From the NCBI GenBank assembly GCA_002319955.1, contig DCJS01000006.1, positions 51,500 to 100,264 of the forward strand: 48,765 bases of DNA, in the 5' to 3' direction. Under the pieces are notes generated by a model. It was given only the letters and a program-made list of their open reading frames with translations. It was not told the DNA's origin and did no database searches. This stretch comes from Flavobacteriales bacterium UBA1694. GTDB taxonomy: Bacteria > Bacteroidota > Bacteroidia > Flavobacteriales > Weeksellaceae. Of this stretch, positions 31,836-39,952 are shown piece after piece (the stretch's first letter is position 1; each line of letters begins with the position of its first letter). The position numbers and the translations under genes were made by a program.

Positions 31836-33128
31836 ATGCAAGAAATTATTAAAAAATTAAAGGCTTCAGATAAGGCCTTTAAGACTTGGAAGAACGTGGA
31901 TTTTAAGGCGCGCCAAGCACTTTTGAGTAATGTTTCTCGACTGTTGATGGAGAACCAAACGCCCTATGCAAAGCTCATCACCAAGGAAATGAACAAGCCG
32001 ATTTCTCAAGCGCTTGCTGAAATTGAAAAGTCCGCTGGGATGGCCACGTATTACGCCTCAATAGAAAATGTGTTAAAGACTCAAAAGGTCGCTACAGGAC
32101 TGGCGATTTCAGAGGTTCATTTCGAGCCTCTCGGTGTCATTTTAGGGGTCATGCCTTGGAATTATCCTTTTTGGCAAGTTCTTCGATTCGCATTGCCAAC
32201 AGTGCTTGCTGGAAATACGGTCGTTCTTAAGCATGCCTCAATTTGTGAAAAGAGTGGGGATGCGATTCAGAAGCTTTTTAAAGACGCTGGATTTCCAAAG
32301 GGCGTGTTCACACATTTGAAGATATCGCATCAAGAAGTGCAGGAACTTATCGCGGATCCGAGGCTTAAGGCCGTCTCTTTGACTGGAAGTGAAGCAGCGG
32401 GCCGTGCCATCGCAAAGACTGCCGGAGAAAATTTAAAAAAATGTGTCCTAGAACTAGGTGGAAGTGATCCATTTATCGTGCTTGACGATGCAAATATAAA
32501 GAAAGCAGCCAAAGATGCGGCCTCTTCAAGACTTCAAAATGGCGGGCAAACCTGTGTGGCGGGCAAACGGTTTATAATCCATCAAAAGGTGTACGACCGC
32601 TTTGTCGAGCAGTTTTTAATTGAGTACAAAAAGTACCAATCTCATGACCCTCAAAATTTAGAGACGGTTTTAAGTGGAATGGCAAGAGAGGATTTAGCCC
32701 TGGGACTCATGCGCCAATACAAGACCGCATTAAAGCATGGTGCTAAAATTTTGAGGCCTCTAAAAAAAGAGGGCCCCACGGGATTTCAACCTGGACTACT
32801 TGAAGTGAGTGGCGATAATCCAATAACAAAAGAGGAACTTTTTGGCCCTCTTGGACTTGTGTTTAAGGCGAAAAATGACAAAGAAGCCTTAGCGATTGCA
32901 AACGATTCCCCGTTTGGATTAGCAAGCGCTATATACACTAAAGATAAAAAGCGTGGCCAATTTTTCACTCTTGGTTTAGAGGTTGGGAGCGTGGCTCTTA
33001 ACCAAATATTCAGGTCCAACTGGCAAATGCCTTTTGGGGGTCGTAAAAACTCAGGCTATGGCGTGGAGCTCTCCGAGGCGACCCTCCATGAATTTACGGC
33101 CAGAAAATCGGTGATTGGCAGTATGTAA
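31836..33128 (+). CDS. NAD(P)-dependent aldehyde dehydrogenase, succinate-semialdehyde type
   Basis: 430 residues of the ALDH superfamily. Cofactor region VILGVMPWNYPFWQVLRF (about 105-122) with LKHAS, SLTGSEAAGRAI, general base Glu in ELGGSDPFIV (about 205), catalytic Cys in NGGQTCVAGKRF (about 239) and EELFGPLG/PFGGRKNSGYG at the C-terminus are all present. The best match in memory is succinate-semialdehyde dehydrogenase (GabD/Sad), about 25 residues shorter at the N-terminus than usual. Substrate is not certain. It is downstream of hutIG but separated by a hairpin and its own box; any link to histidine or glutamate metabolism is inference. Confidence 0.9.
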   Translation: MQEIIKKLKASDKAFKTWKNVDFKARQALLSNVSRLLMENQTPYAKLITKEMNKPISQALAEIEKSAGMATYYASIENVLKTQKVATGLAISEVHFEPLGVILGVMPWNYPFWQVLRFALPTVLAGNTVVLKHASICEKSGDAIQKLFKDAGFPKGVFTHLKISHQEVQELIADPRLKAVSLTGSEAAGRAIAKTAGENLKKCVLELGGSDPFIVLDDANIKKAAKDAASSRLQNGGQTCVAGKRFIIHQKVYDRFVEQFLIEYKKYQSHDPQNLETVLSGMAREDLALGLMRQYKTALKHGAKILRPLKKEGPTGFQPGLLEVSGDNPITKEELFGPLGLVFKAKNDKEALAIANDSPFGLASAIYTKDKKRGQFFTLGLEVGSVALNQIFRSNWQMPFGGRKNSGYGVELSEATLHEFTARKSVIGSM

Positions 33129-33159
33129 GACTTCCTAGAAATATAAAATATAAATGAAT

Positions 33160-33197
33160 AAAAAGCCCTGTGATGCATGCATCACAGGGCTTTTTTT
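33160..33197. terminator. Bidirectional terminator between the aldehyde dehydrogenase gene and pyk
   Basis: A perfect palindrome centred on TGCA, with arms beginning GCCCTGTGATG, A's on the left and T's on the right. Confidence 0.95.
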
Positions 33198-33215
33198 AAT
33201 GTCAAATCTCGGGAA

Positions 33216-34661
33216 TTAGATTCGAGTTAATCTTAAGGTATTGGTTTTCCCGCCTTGCTCTAATGGCGTGGCATTAAGGTTGATTACAAAATCCTCCTGC
33301 TCGACGTAGCCCAACTCTTTAGCCATTCGGTTTACCTCAATAATGGTTTCATCTGTCCCTGTCGTCCCTTCGTAGAAATACGCTCTAACACCCCAAAGTA
33401 GGTTTAGCATCGTAATAACCCGTCGGTTTGCACTAAAGACGATAATGTTTGAATTTGGTCTGTGCGCTGAGATTTGGAATGCGGTATAACCTGAATAGGT
33501 TAAAGTGATAATGGCTTCCACATCCGTTGTTTTTGCAATTCTTACGGCCGCCAAACAGATTCTATTGGTAATGAAACGCGTGTCAATGCAATTGAATTCC
33601 TTCTCGATTGGACTTACTTTAGACTGATAGAAGCTGGTGTTTTCAATATTCTTGACAATTTTGCTCATGTTTTTTACCACATCTACAGGGTATTTCCCAA
33701 CGGAAGTTTCCCCAGAAAGCATTACTGCATCCGCACCATCTAGAACCGAATTCGCAACGTCATTCACCTCCGCTCTAGTAGGCGTTAGACTGCTAATCAT
33801 GGTTTCCATCATTTGCGTTGCAATGATCACGGGCTTTGAAAAGCTTCGTGCTTTTTCGACAAGTAATTTTTGAATGGCAGGAACTTCCTCCATCGGTACT
33901 TCCACGCCTAAATCACCCCTTGCAACCATTAAACCGTCGCATTCAAGAAGAATTTCGTCTATGTTTTTCACCCCCTCAGGTTTCTCAATCTTAGCGATAA
34001 TTGGCGTTTTGATTTTGTTGGTTGGGTGCTTGGCTATAATTTCTTTTAGATCTTTAATATCCTGGGCGTGGCGCACAAAGGAAAGTGCGAGCCAATCTAG
34101 TTCGAGATCAAGAATAAAGTTTGCGTCTTGAACGTCCTTCTCGGTAAGGGCAGGAAGAGATACATTTGTATTTGGAAGGTTAACCCCTTTCTTTGAACTC
34201 AGTGGTCCCCCTTGGATAGTGACCGCTTTTACCGTGTCTTTTTCATTGGTTTCAGTCACTTGAAGCACAAGCTTTCCATCGTCAATTAGGATTCTTTCCC
34301 CCACTTTAACATCCCGTGGGAATTGCTTGTAGGTCATGTATACTTGAGTAGAATCCCCTTCAATATTTTCGTTTGTGAACGTTAAAATATCCCCAGGATT
34401 AAGGTATGATCCTTCTTTAACGACCCCAACGCGTAATTTAGGGCCTTGCAGGTCCCCAAGAATACCAACAGAGGTACCGAGCTCTTCATTCAGTTCACGA
34501 ATGGCCGTCACATTCTTTTTAACAAGATCGTAATCGGCATGTGAAAAATTGATTCTGAAGATATCGACTCCCGCTTTGATCAGCTCTGCCATAACTTCTT
34601 TCTTAGAAGACGCAGGACCTAGCGTGGCTATAATTTTAGTTCTCTTTAGATGCTTATTCAT
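33216..34661 (-). CDS. pyk: Pyruvate kinase
   Basis: 481 residues converting phosphoenolpyruvate and ADP to pyruvate and ATP. Seen in order: KIIATLGPASS (about 9), RINFSHADYDL (about 35), the beta-barrel B domain (about 72-170), the active-site Lys in IIAKIEKPEGV (about 222), MVARGDLGVEVPMEEVP (about 245), SGETSVGKYP, and the C-terminal allosteric domain. It is the last gene of a minus-strand run from acpP, and its start overlaps the stop of the IPExxxVDY gene by 8 bases. Confidence 0.97.
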   Translation of the reverse strand: MNKHLKRTKIIATLGPASSKKEVMAELIKAGVDIFRINFSHADYDLVKKNVTAIRELNEELGTSVGILGDLQGPKLRVGVVKEGSYLNPGDILTFTNENIEGDSTQVYMTYKQFPRDVKVGERILIDDGKLVLQVTETNEKDTVKAVTIQGGPLSSKKGVNLPNTNVSLPALTEKDVQDANFILDLELDWLALSFVRHAQDIKDLKEIIAKHPTNKIKTPIIAKIEKPEGVKNIDEILLECDGLMVARGDLGVEVPMEEVPAIQKLLVEKARSFSKPVIIATQMMETMISSLTPTRAEVNDVANSVLDGADAVMLSGETSVGKYPVDVVKNMSKIVKNIENTSFYQSKVSPIEKEFNCIDTRFITNRICLAAVRIAKTTDVEAIITLTYSGYTAFQISAHRPNSNIIVFSANRRVITMLNLLWGVRAYFYEGTTGTDETIIEVNRMAKELGYVEQEDFVINLNATPLEQGGKTNTLRLTRI

Positions 34662-35124
34662 AATATTGAATTAATTGAAAGAGTTCCTCGTTAGAACTCA
34701 ATAGAAATTTCTGGATAGGAAACAAAAGGTTTTCCGGCTGCAAAATTAAGGAAAAATTGGCAGAATCGTCTGAGCTTTTAATTAGGTAGTCGACTTCTTT
34801 ATGATTTGGTAACAAAAAGTTAACATGCTCTTCCTCTGAGAACAGTTCAATAACTTCTTTTTTATTGATTCGTTTGTAAGAAGGATTGGCTATAAATTGA
34901 AAGGATCTTTGAGTCGCCTCGTGGTGGGCTTCAAACCGACTATGGTAGTAATCGTTGTATACCGCACTTTTAACTAAGTCATTAATTCTAGAGAAACTCG
35001 AATTGTTGGCCACATTGATGTGGTAAAACAGTTCGTAGTCCGCAAGGTGCTTGGTAAGTCTTACCAATCCGATTGTTAGATCGTCCTCTTGCTCTGAATC
35101 AAGAAAAAGTTTTTGAGTTTTCAA
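34654..35124 (-). CDS. IPExxxVDY family protein
   Basis: 156 residues, cytosolic, of a Bacteroidota family named for its motif, with unknown function. It is identified by context between rnc and pyk (standard in flavobacteria) and by sequence: KHLADYELFYHINVANN near residue 25 and the C-terminal LLFPIQKFLLSSNEELFQLI. The naming motif here is LPNHKEVDY (105-113), with IPE replaced by LPN but VDY kept. It overlaps rnc by 26 bases and pyk by 8, so all three are probably coupled in translation. Confidence 0.85.
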   Translation of the reverse strand: MKTQKLFLDSEQEDDLTIGLVRLTKHLADYELFYHINVANNSSFSRINDLVKSAVYNDYYHSRFEAHHEATQRSFQFIANPSYKRINKKEVIELFSEEEHVNFLLPNHKEVDYLIKSSDDSANFSLILQPENLLFPIQKFLLSSNEELFQLIQYYE

Positions 35125-35857
35125 GAATATGCTCTTTTTTATTTAAGGTATAGAAAGCGCGTTGTGCTGCTTTTTCTTCCGCTTTTTTCTTCGAAGATTC
35201 GGTCGCGTTTGAAATTCGCTCGTCGGTGAGCCACACGGTGGTGCGAAATACCGCCGAGTGGTTTGGTAATTCTTCTTCTATGGTGTCATAGCGCAGGGCA
35301 ATTTTACGCTTTTGAGACCATTCTAAAAGAAGCCCCTTGTAACTTACGATTTTATTTTCTAATTTTTCGATCTCATCGGGCGTTAAAAGCTTCTTTAGCA
35401 CAACTGTTTGACAGGCTTCATAGCCGATGTCAAGATACACGGCCCCAATTAAAGCCTCAAATAAGTTCCCTGAAATGTTTTCACCCAGAGAAGATGAAGA
35501 TTGATTTTGAATTAAATGCGTTAGTTTTAAATCGTCGCCAATTTTATTTAAATTTTTGCGGTTAACGATTTTGGATTTCATTTGAGTGAGGTAGCCTTCG
35601 TTAGCTTTTGGGTAGGTATCAAAGAGGTAACACGAGATGATGGATCCTAGAATGGAGTCACCGACAAATTCGAGTCGTTCGTAATTTTTTACCTTCTTGG
35701 AAGAAATTTTCAATGAAAATGCTTCTTTGTAGACCTCCAGATTTCCAACAGGCTGTCCAATAATAGAGGAAACGCCTGCATATAATGCAAGTTCCTTCTC
35801 AGAATAATTTCTGTTTTTTTTACCTAGGAATTTAGAAAGGTACTTCTGTAACTCCAC
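35099..35857 (-). CDS. rnc: Ribonuclease III
   Basis: 252 residues. RNase III cuts double-stranded RNA, including rRNA precursors. The signature RLEFVGDSILG (about residues 61-71) and the second acidic site NLFEALIGAVYLDIGY (about 131-146) provide the metal ligands; a C-terminal dsRNA-binding domain covers about 170-245 and ends KKAEEKAAQRAFYTL. The gene starts 12 bases after the fabF stop, inside the acpP-fabF-rnc-pyk run. Confidence 0.95.
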   Translation of the reverse strand: MELQKYLSKFLGKKNRNYSEKELALYAGVSSIIGQPVGNLEVYKEAFSLKISSKKVKNYERLEFVGDSILGSIISCYLFDTYPKANEGYLTQMKSKIVNRKNLNKIGDDLKLTHLIQNQSSSSLGENISGNLFEALIGAVYLDIGYEACQTVVLKKLLTPDEIEKLENKIVSYKGLLLEWSQKRKIALRYDTIEEELPNHSAVFRTTVWLTDERISNATESSKKKAEEKAAQRAFYTLNKKEHILENSKTFS

Positions 35858-35869
35858 CTTTTACGACGT

Positions 35870-37114
35870 TTAGATTCTCTTAAATAGGACGCAGGCGTTG
35901 TGTCCGCCAAATCCAAAAGTATTACTCATTGCCACGTCCACATGTTTTTCAACCGCATGGTTAAAAGTGAAGTTTAAACGAGGGTCAATTCTTTCGTCGT
36001 CTGTAAAGTGGTTAATGGTTGGAGGCACAATACCGTGAATAATCGTATGAAGTGCGGCAATCGCTTCAATAACTCCAGCGGCACCTAGAAGGTGACCGGT
36101 CATGGATTTAGTTGAGTTGATTTGAATATCAAAGGCATGATCGCCTAGAATTCTAGAAATCGCATTCGATTCGGCAATGTCTCCTAAGGGGGTCGAGGTG
36201 CCATGCATATTAATGTGGTCCACTTCGTTTGCATCAATACCAGCGTCTTCCAAGCAGTTTTTCATGACTAAGTAGGCACCTAATCCTTCTGGATGTGGGG
36301 CCGTCATGTGGTAAGCGTCAGCACTCATTCCCGCACCTTTTAATTCTGCGTAAATGGTTGCGCCTCGCTTTAGTGCGTGCTCGTATTCTTCAAGTATGAT
36401 CGTTCCAGCGCCCTCACCTAGAACAAAACCGTCACGGTCTTTATCGAAAGGTCTGGAGGCCGTGGTAGGACTGTCATTTCTTGTGGATAGGGCCATCATC
36501 GCATTGAATCCTCCCACGCCACTTGCTGTGACTGCGGCTTCGGATCCTCCACAAACAATGACGTCTGCTTTGCCTAATTGAATCAACATTTTTGAGTCAA
36601 TTAAAGCGTTAGCGGAAGAGGCACAGGCCGACACAGTTGTGTAATTCGGTCCGTGGAATCCGTATTCCATTGAGATGTGTCCTGGGGTAATATCCGCAAT
36701 CATTTTTGGGATAAAAAACGGATTGAATCGCGGGATGTCCGTATTGGCCCATCCTAAAACTTCGTGTTCGAAAGTTTCAAGACCTCCAATTCCAGAGCCC
36801 CAAATAACCCCAACTCTATTTTTGTCTAATTCACCATTTAAAATGCCGGAATGTTCAACTGCTTCACGGGCCGCAACCAAACCAAGTTGGGTGTTACGGT
36901 CCATTTTTTTAGCTTCTTTCTTCTCGAAATGGTCTAAGGGATTGAAATTCTTTATCTCGCAGGCGAACTTCGTTTTGAAATTTGTGGCATCAAAAAGAGT
37001 AATCGGAGCGGCACCGCTCTTACCTTGGATAAGGCTTTCCCAGTATTCTTTTGCATTATTACCTATCGGTGTTAGTGCACCAAATCCTGTTACAACTACT
37101 CTTTTTAATTCCAT
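35870..37114 (-). CDS. fabF: 3-oxoacyl-ACP synthase II
   Basis: 414-residue condensing enzyme that extends acyl-ACP with malonyl-ACP in fatty-acid synthesis. Cys of the Cys-His-His triad is in VSACASSANALI (about 160-171), the two histidines in NMHGTSTPLGD (about 300) and KSMTGHLLGAAG (about 335). The N-terminal VVVTGFGALTPIG is standard. It lies 27 bases after acpP, its substrate carrier. Confidence 0.97.
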   Translation of the reverse strand: MELKRVVVTGFGALTPIGNNAKEYWESLIQGKSGAAPITLFDATNFKTKFACEIKNFNPLDHFEKKEAKKMDRNTQLGLVAAREAVEHSGILNGELDKNRVGVIWGSGIGGLETFEHEVLGWANTDIPRFNPFFIPKMIADITPGHISMEYGFHGPNYTTVSACASSANALIDSKMLIQLGKADVIVCGGSEAAVTASGVGGFNAMMALSTRNDSPTTASRPFDKDRDGFVLGEGAGTIILEEYEHALKRGATIYAELKGAGMSADAYHMTAPHPEGLGAYLVMKNCLEDAGIDANEVDHINMHGTSTPLGDIAESNAISRILGDHAFDIQINSTKSMTGHLLGAAGVIEAIAALHTIIHGIVPPTINHFTDDERIDPRLNFTFNHAVEKHVDVAMSNTFGFGGHNACVLFKRI

Positions 37115-37141
37115 AAAATTTTTAATTATCTAACGAATAGA

Positions 37142-37381
37142 TTATTTGTTTACTACTTCCTCGATGTATGCGATTGCATGACCTACAGTAGTGATTTTTT
37201 CAGCCTGATCGTCAGGGATTTGAATGTTGAACTCTTTTTCGAATTCCATGATAAGCTCTACTGTGTCTAAGGAATCAGCTCCTAGGTCGTTAGTGAAGCT
37301 AGCTTCTGGAGTTACTTCTGTTTCTTCAACGTCAAGCTTATCAGCGATGATAGCTTTTACTCTTGATGCAATGTCTGACAT
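37142..37381 (-). CDS. acpP: Acyl carrier protein
   Basis: 79 residues, acidic. The phosphopantetheine attachment site is Ser37 in GADSLDTVEL, and the helix after it (IMEFEKEFNI) is typical. It carries growing acyl chains and is first gene of the acpP-fabF-rnc-IPExxxVDY-pyk run. A TATATTTG box stands 35 bases before its ATG. Confidence 0.98.
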   Translation of the reverse strand: MSDIASRVKAIIADKLDVEETEVTPEASFTNDLGADSLDTVELIMEFEKEFNIQIPDDQAEKITTVGHAIAYIEEVVNK

Positions 37382-37416
37382 AATGATAGTGTTTTTTAAT
37401 TATTGTTTAATTGGTG

Positions 37417-37424
37417 CAAATATA
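37417..37424 (-). promoter_or_regulatory. -7 box of the acpP operon
   Basis: TATATTTG on the minus strand, 35 bases before ATG 37381, leaving a leader of roughly 30 bases. Confidence 0.6.
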
Positions 37425-37539
37425 AAAAAAACTTAATCAATTATCCTTTTTTTAGTATTTTTTACGGAATTTGTAACGTCGTAATTAATCTACTGCGAGA
37501 GAAGCAGGCTAAAAAATTCGAATCTATAGGATATTTCCT

Positions 37540-37547
37540 TATTTTTG
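37540..37547 (+). promoter_or_regulatory. -7 box of folE
   Basis: TATTTTTG, 22 bases before ATG 37570. The 145 bases between this and acpP are AT-rich and hold no gene. Confidence 0.6.
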
Positions 37548-37569
37548 CCATTCTAAGAATCAACAGACT

Positions 37570-38232
37570 ATGACGGATTTTGATAACGATGACGATGTTT
37601 TCACAGGCAAAGAACATACGCCCTTAAGAGGGGACGCTTTTGAGAAATCTCCACTTGAAAAAGTGGATAAAATTGAAATGCTCTTTGGTCAAATCATGGA
37701 AACCCTTGGTTTGGACATGACAGACGATTCCTTGAAAGATTCTCCAAGACGGGTGGCTAAGATGTATGTGAATGAGATTTTTGGTGGGCTTTTACCGGAA
37801 AATAAGCCAAGAATTTCAACCTTTAGCAATAAGTACAAGTACCGCCAAATGCTCGTAGAGAAGGACATTACAGTCTATTCTTTTTGCGAACACCATTTTT
37901 TACCTATTATAGGAAGAGCCCATGTGGCTTACATTTCTAATGGGGAGGTGATTGGACTCTCGAAAATCAATCGAATTGTGGATTACTACGCGAAACGCCC
38001 GCAGGTTCAAGAGCGCCTAACAATGCAAATCGTGGATGCCTTGAAGCAGGCCCTTGGAACCAAAGATGTGGCTTGTATAATTGACGCAAAACACCTTTGT
38101 GTTAATTGTCGTGGAATTAAAGATACGACGAGTTCAACCATTACGGCGGAACTTAGTGGCATCTTCAGAACCAATCCAATTACAAGGCAAGAATTTCTAC
38201 ATTATGTAGGAAGCCATGCGAAACTCGATTAA
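37570..38232 (+). CDS. folE: GTP cyclohydrolase I
   Basis: 220 residues converting GTP to dihydroneopterin triphosphate, first step of folate (and pterin) synthesis. Zinc ligands are in SFCEHHFLPIIGRAHVAY (Cys, His) and HLCVNCRGI (second Cys), with the DSPRRVAKMY helix before and QVQERLTMQIV after. The N-terminal 40 residues are acidic and variable. cysS starts 12 bases downstream, so the two are one operon. Confidence 0.97.
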   Translation: MTDFDNDDDVFTGKEHTPLRGDAFEKSPLEKVDKIEMLFGQIMETLGLDMTDDSLKDSPRRVAKMYVNEIFGGLLPENKPRISTFSNKYKYRQMLVEKDITVYSFCEHHFLPIIGRAHVAYISNGEVIGLSKINRIVDYYAKRPQVQERLTMQIVDALKQALGTKDVACIIDAKHLCVNCRGIKDTTSSTITAELSGIFRTNPITRQEFLHYVGSHAKLD

Positions 38233-38244
38233 TATTTAAATAAA

Positions 38245-39711
38245 ATGGAACTTAAATTATACAATTCTCTTAGTGGTCAAAAGGAAACATTCAAGCCGAT
38301 TTTAGAAGGCAATATTGGAATGTATGTCTGCGGACCGACGGTCTACAGCAACGTGCATATGGGAAATGTGCGCACCTTTATGTCTTTTGATTTTATTTAC
38401 CGCACCCTTCTTTACCTGGGGTATAAGGTGCGTTATGTAAGAAACATTACGGATGCAGGCCATCTTACCGATGATGGAACCGTTGAGAACGACCGTTTTG
38501 TAAAGCAAAGCCGCTTAGAGAAATTAGAGCCTATGGAGCTCGTTCAAAAGTATACAGTAGATTTTCATAAAGTCTTAGAACGTTTTAATTTATTACCTCC
38601 GACCATCGAACCCACAGCGACGGGGCATATTTTAGAGCAGTTGGAACTCACTAAATTGCTTTTAGAAAAAGGCTATGCGTACGAAGTGAATGGTTCGGTC
38701 TATTTCGATGTGCGCGCCTATAATGAAAAAGGCGGGAATTACGGTGAGCTCAGCAAACGAAACATCGATGAGCTTTACGCCAACACACGGATTTTAGACG
38801 GACAAGACGAAAAGAAAAACCCACAAGATTTTGCGCTTTGGAAAAATGCCTCACCGGCCCATATTATGAAGTGGCCTTCACCGTGGGGGGAAGGATTCCC
38901 AGGGTGGCACCTAGAATGTACAGCCATGAGCACAAAGTACCTAGGGGAGACGTTTGATATACACGGTGGCGGTATGGACCTTAAGTTCCCGCACCACGAA
39001 TGTGAAATTGCCCAAGGCACAGCCTGCAATGGAGCCTCGCCAGTCAATTACTGGCTGCATACCAATATGCTCACTTTAAACGGGCAAAAAATGAGTAAGT
39101 CTACTGGAAATACCATTTTGCCAATCGAACTTATTACGGGAGAGAACACGTTTTTTGAAAAGCCATTTCATCCCACTGTGGTTCGGTTCTTTTTCTTGCA
39201 AGCGCACTACCGGAGTGTCGTGGACCTTTCCAACGAGGCTTTGGTCGCAAGTGAGAAAGGGTATACCCGATTAATGGAAGCCGTGAAGCTTCTCAAAAGT
39301 TTAGTGCCGGCTCAGTCCACTGAAGGGTCTTTCGATTTGAAGGCTTGGAAACTAAAGTGTGATGAGGCGCTTTTAGATGATTTTAATTCGCCCATTTTAA
39401 TTGCCCATTTGTTTGAGGCGGTAAAAGTGATCTTTGCAGCAAAAGAGGGGAAAGAATCTCTTAGTCAAGAGGATTTGGATGCACTAGCCGAGGCCATGAA
39501 TTGCTTCGTGCTGGAGGTGTTGGGCCTTGAAGAAGTGGAAGCGGCCCATTCAGACAAATTAGATTCAGCTTTAAAAGTTCTAATTGACTTAAGAGACCAG
39601 GCAAGACAATCGAAAAATTGGTCACTTTCGGATCAGATCCGCGATAAGCTCTTAGTGGAAGGTATTGAACTTAAAGACTCCAGAGACGGCACCTCGTATC
39701 TAATAAATTAA
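38245..39711 (+). CDS. cysS: Cysteine--tRNA ligase
   Basis: 488-residue class I synthetase. The HIGH motif reads HMGN in CGPTVYSNVHMGNVRT (about 29-44), the KMSKS loop is GQKMSKSTGNT (about 279), and zinc-site residues appear in WHLECTAMS and FPHHECEIAQ. The C-terminal helical anticodon-binding domain closes with DQARQSKNWSLSDQIRDKL. Second gene after folE. A long perfect inverted repeat follows its stop. Confidence 0.97.
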   Translation: MELKLYNSLSGQKETFKPILEGNIGMYVCGPTVYSNVHMGNVRTFMSFDFIYRTLLYLGYKVRYVRNITDAGHLTDDGTVENDRFVKQSRLEKLEPMELVQKYTVDFHKVLERFNLLPPTIEPTATGHILEQLELTKLLLEKGYAYEVNGSVYFDVRAYNEKGGNYGELSKRNIDELYANTRILDGQDEKKNPQDFALWKNASPAHIMKWPSPWGEGFPGWHLECTAMSTKYLGETFDIHGGGMDLKFPHHECEIAQGTACNGASPVNYWLHTNMLTLNGQKMSKSTGNTILPIELITGENTFFEKPFHPTVVRFFFLQAHYRSVVDLSNEALVASEKGYTRLMEAVKLLKSLVPAQSTEGSFDLKAWKLKCDEALLDDFNSPILIAHLFEAVKVIFAAKEGKESLSQEDLDALAEAMNCFVLEVLGLEEVEAAHSDKLDSALKVLIDLRDQARQSKNWSLSDQIRDKLLVEGIELKDSRDGTSYLIN

Positions 39712-39731
39712 GAAATAGCCTTTAAGTGGTT

Positions 39732-39777
39732 TTATACAGAATGAGCCTTGGCCCGCGCCAAGGCTCATTCTGTATAA
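39732..39777. repeat. Perfect 21-bp inverted repeat after cysS
   Basis: Left arm 39732-39752 (begins TTATACAGAATGAGCC) and right arm 39757-39777 are exact reverse complements with a four-base loop CCGC. No T-tract follows on either side. It could form a very stable 3' end of the folE-cysS mRNA, or be a site for a protein or for recombination. It is part of the 241-base gap before malQ. Confidence 0.85.
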
Positions 39778-39816
39778 GGCTCTCACTATCAAATCACAAG
39801 CGTATTTTTAGAACAC

Positions 39817-39850
39817 TGATTTTTGCAGAGTAAAGGTCTTGATTTTTGCA
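39817..39850 (+). promoter_or_regulatory. Direct repeat TGATTTTTGCA upstream of malQ
   Basis: Two exact copies at 39817-39827 and 39840-39850, start to start 23 bases apart, about 100 bases before malQ. Possible binding site for a regulator on one face of the helix, or overlapping -7-like elements (TGATTTTTG differs from TAnnTTTG). Nothing else is evident in this gap. Confidence 0.4.
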
Positions 39851-39952
39851 TTAATTTTATTTAAATTGCATCGCATTTATGTGCGCAAGCTCTAAGGCAA
39901 CACGTCCTTTGTAGTGGCATGAAAATTAATAACTTAGTAATTGAAATCTTCC

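Noticed and set aside
39880..39920. Short ATG frame in the cysS-malQ gap
   Set aside because: Only about a dozen codons and no supporting signal.
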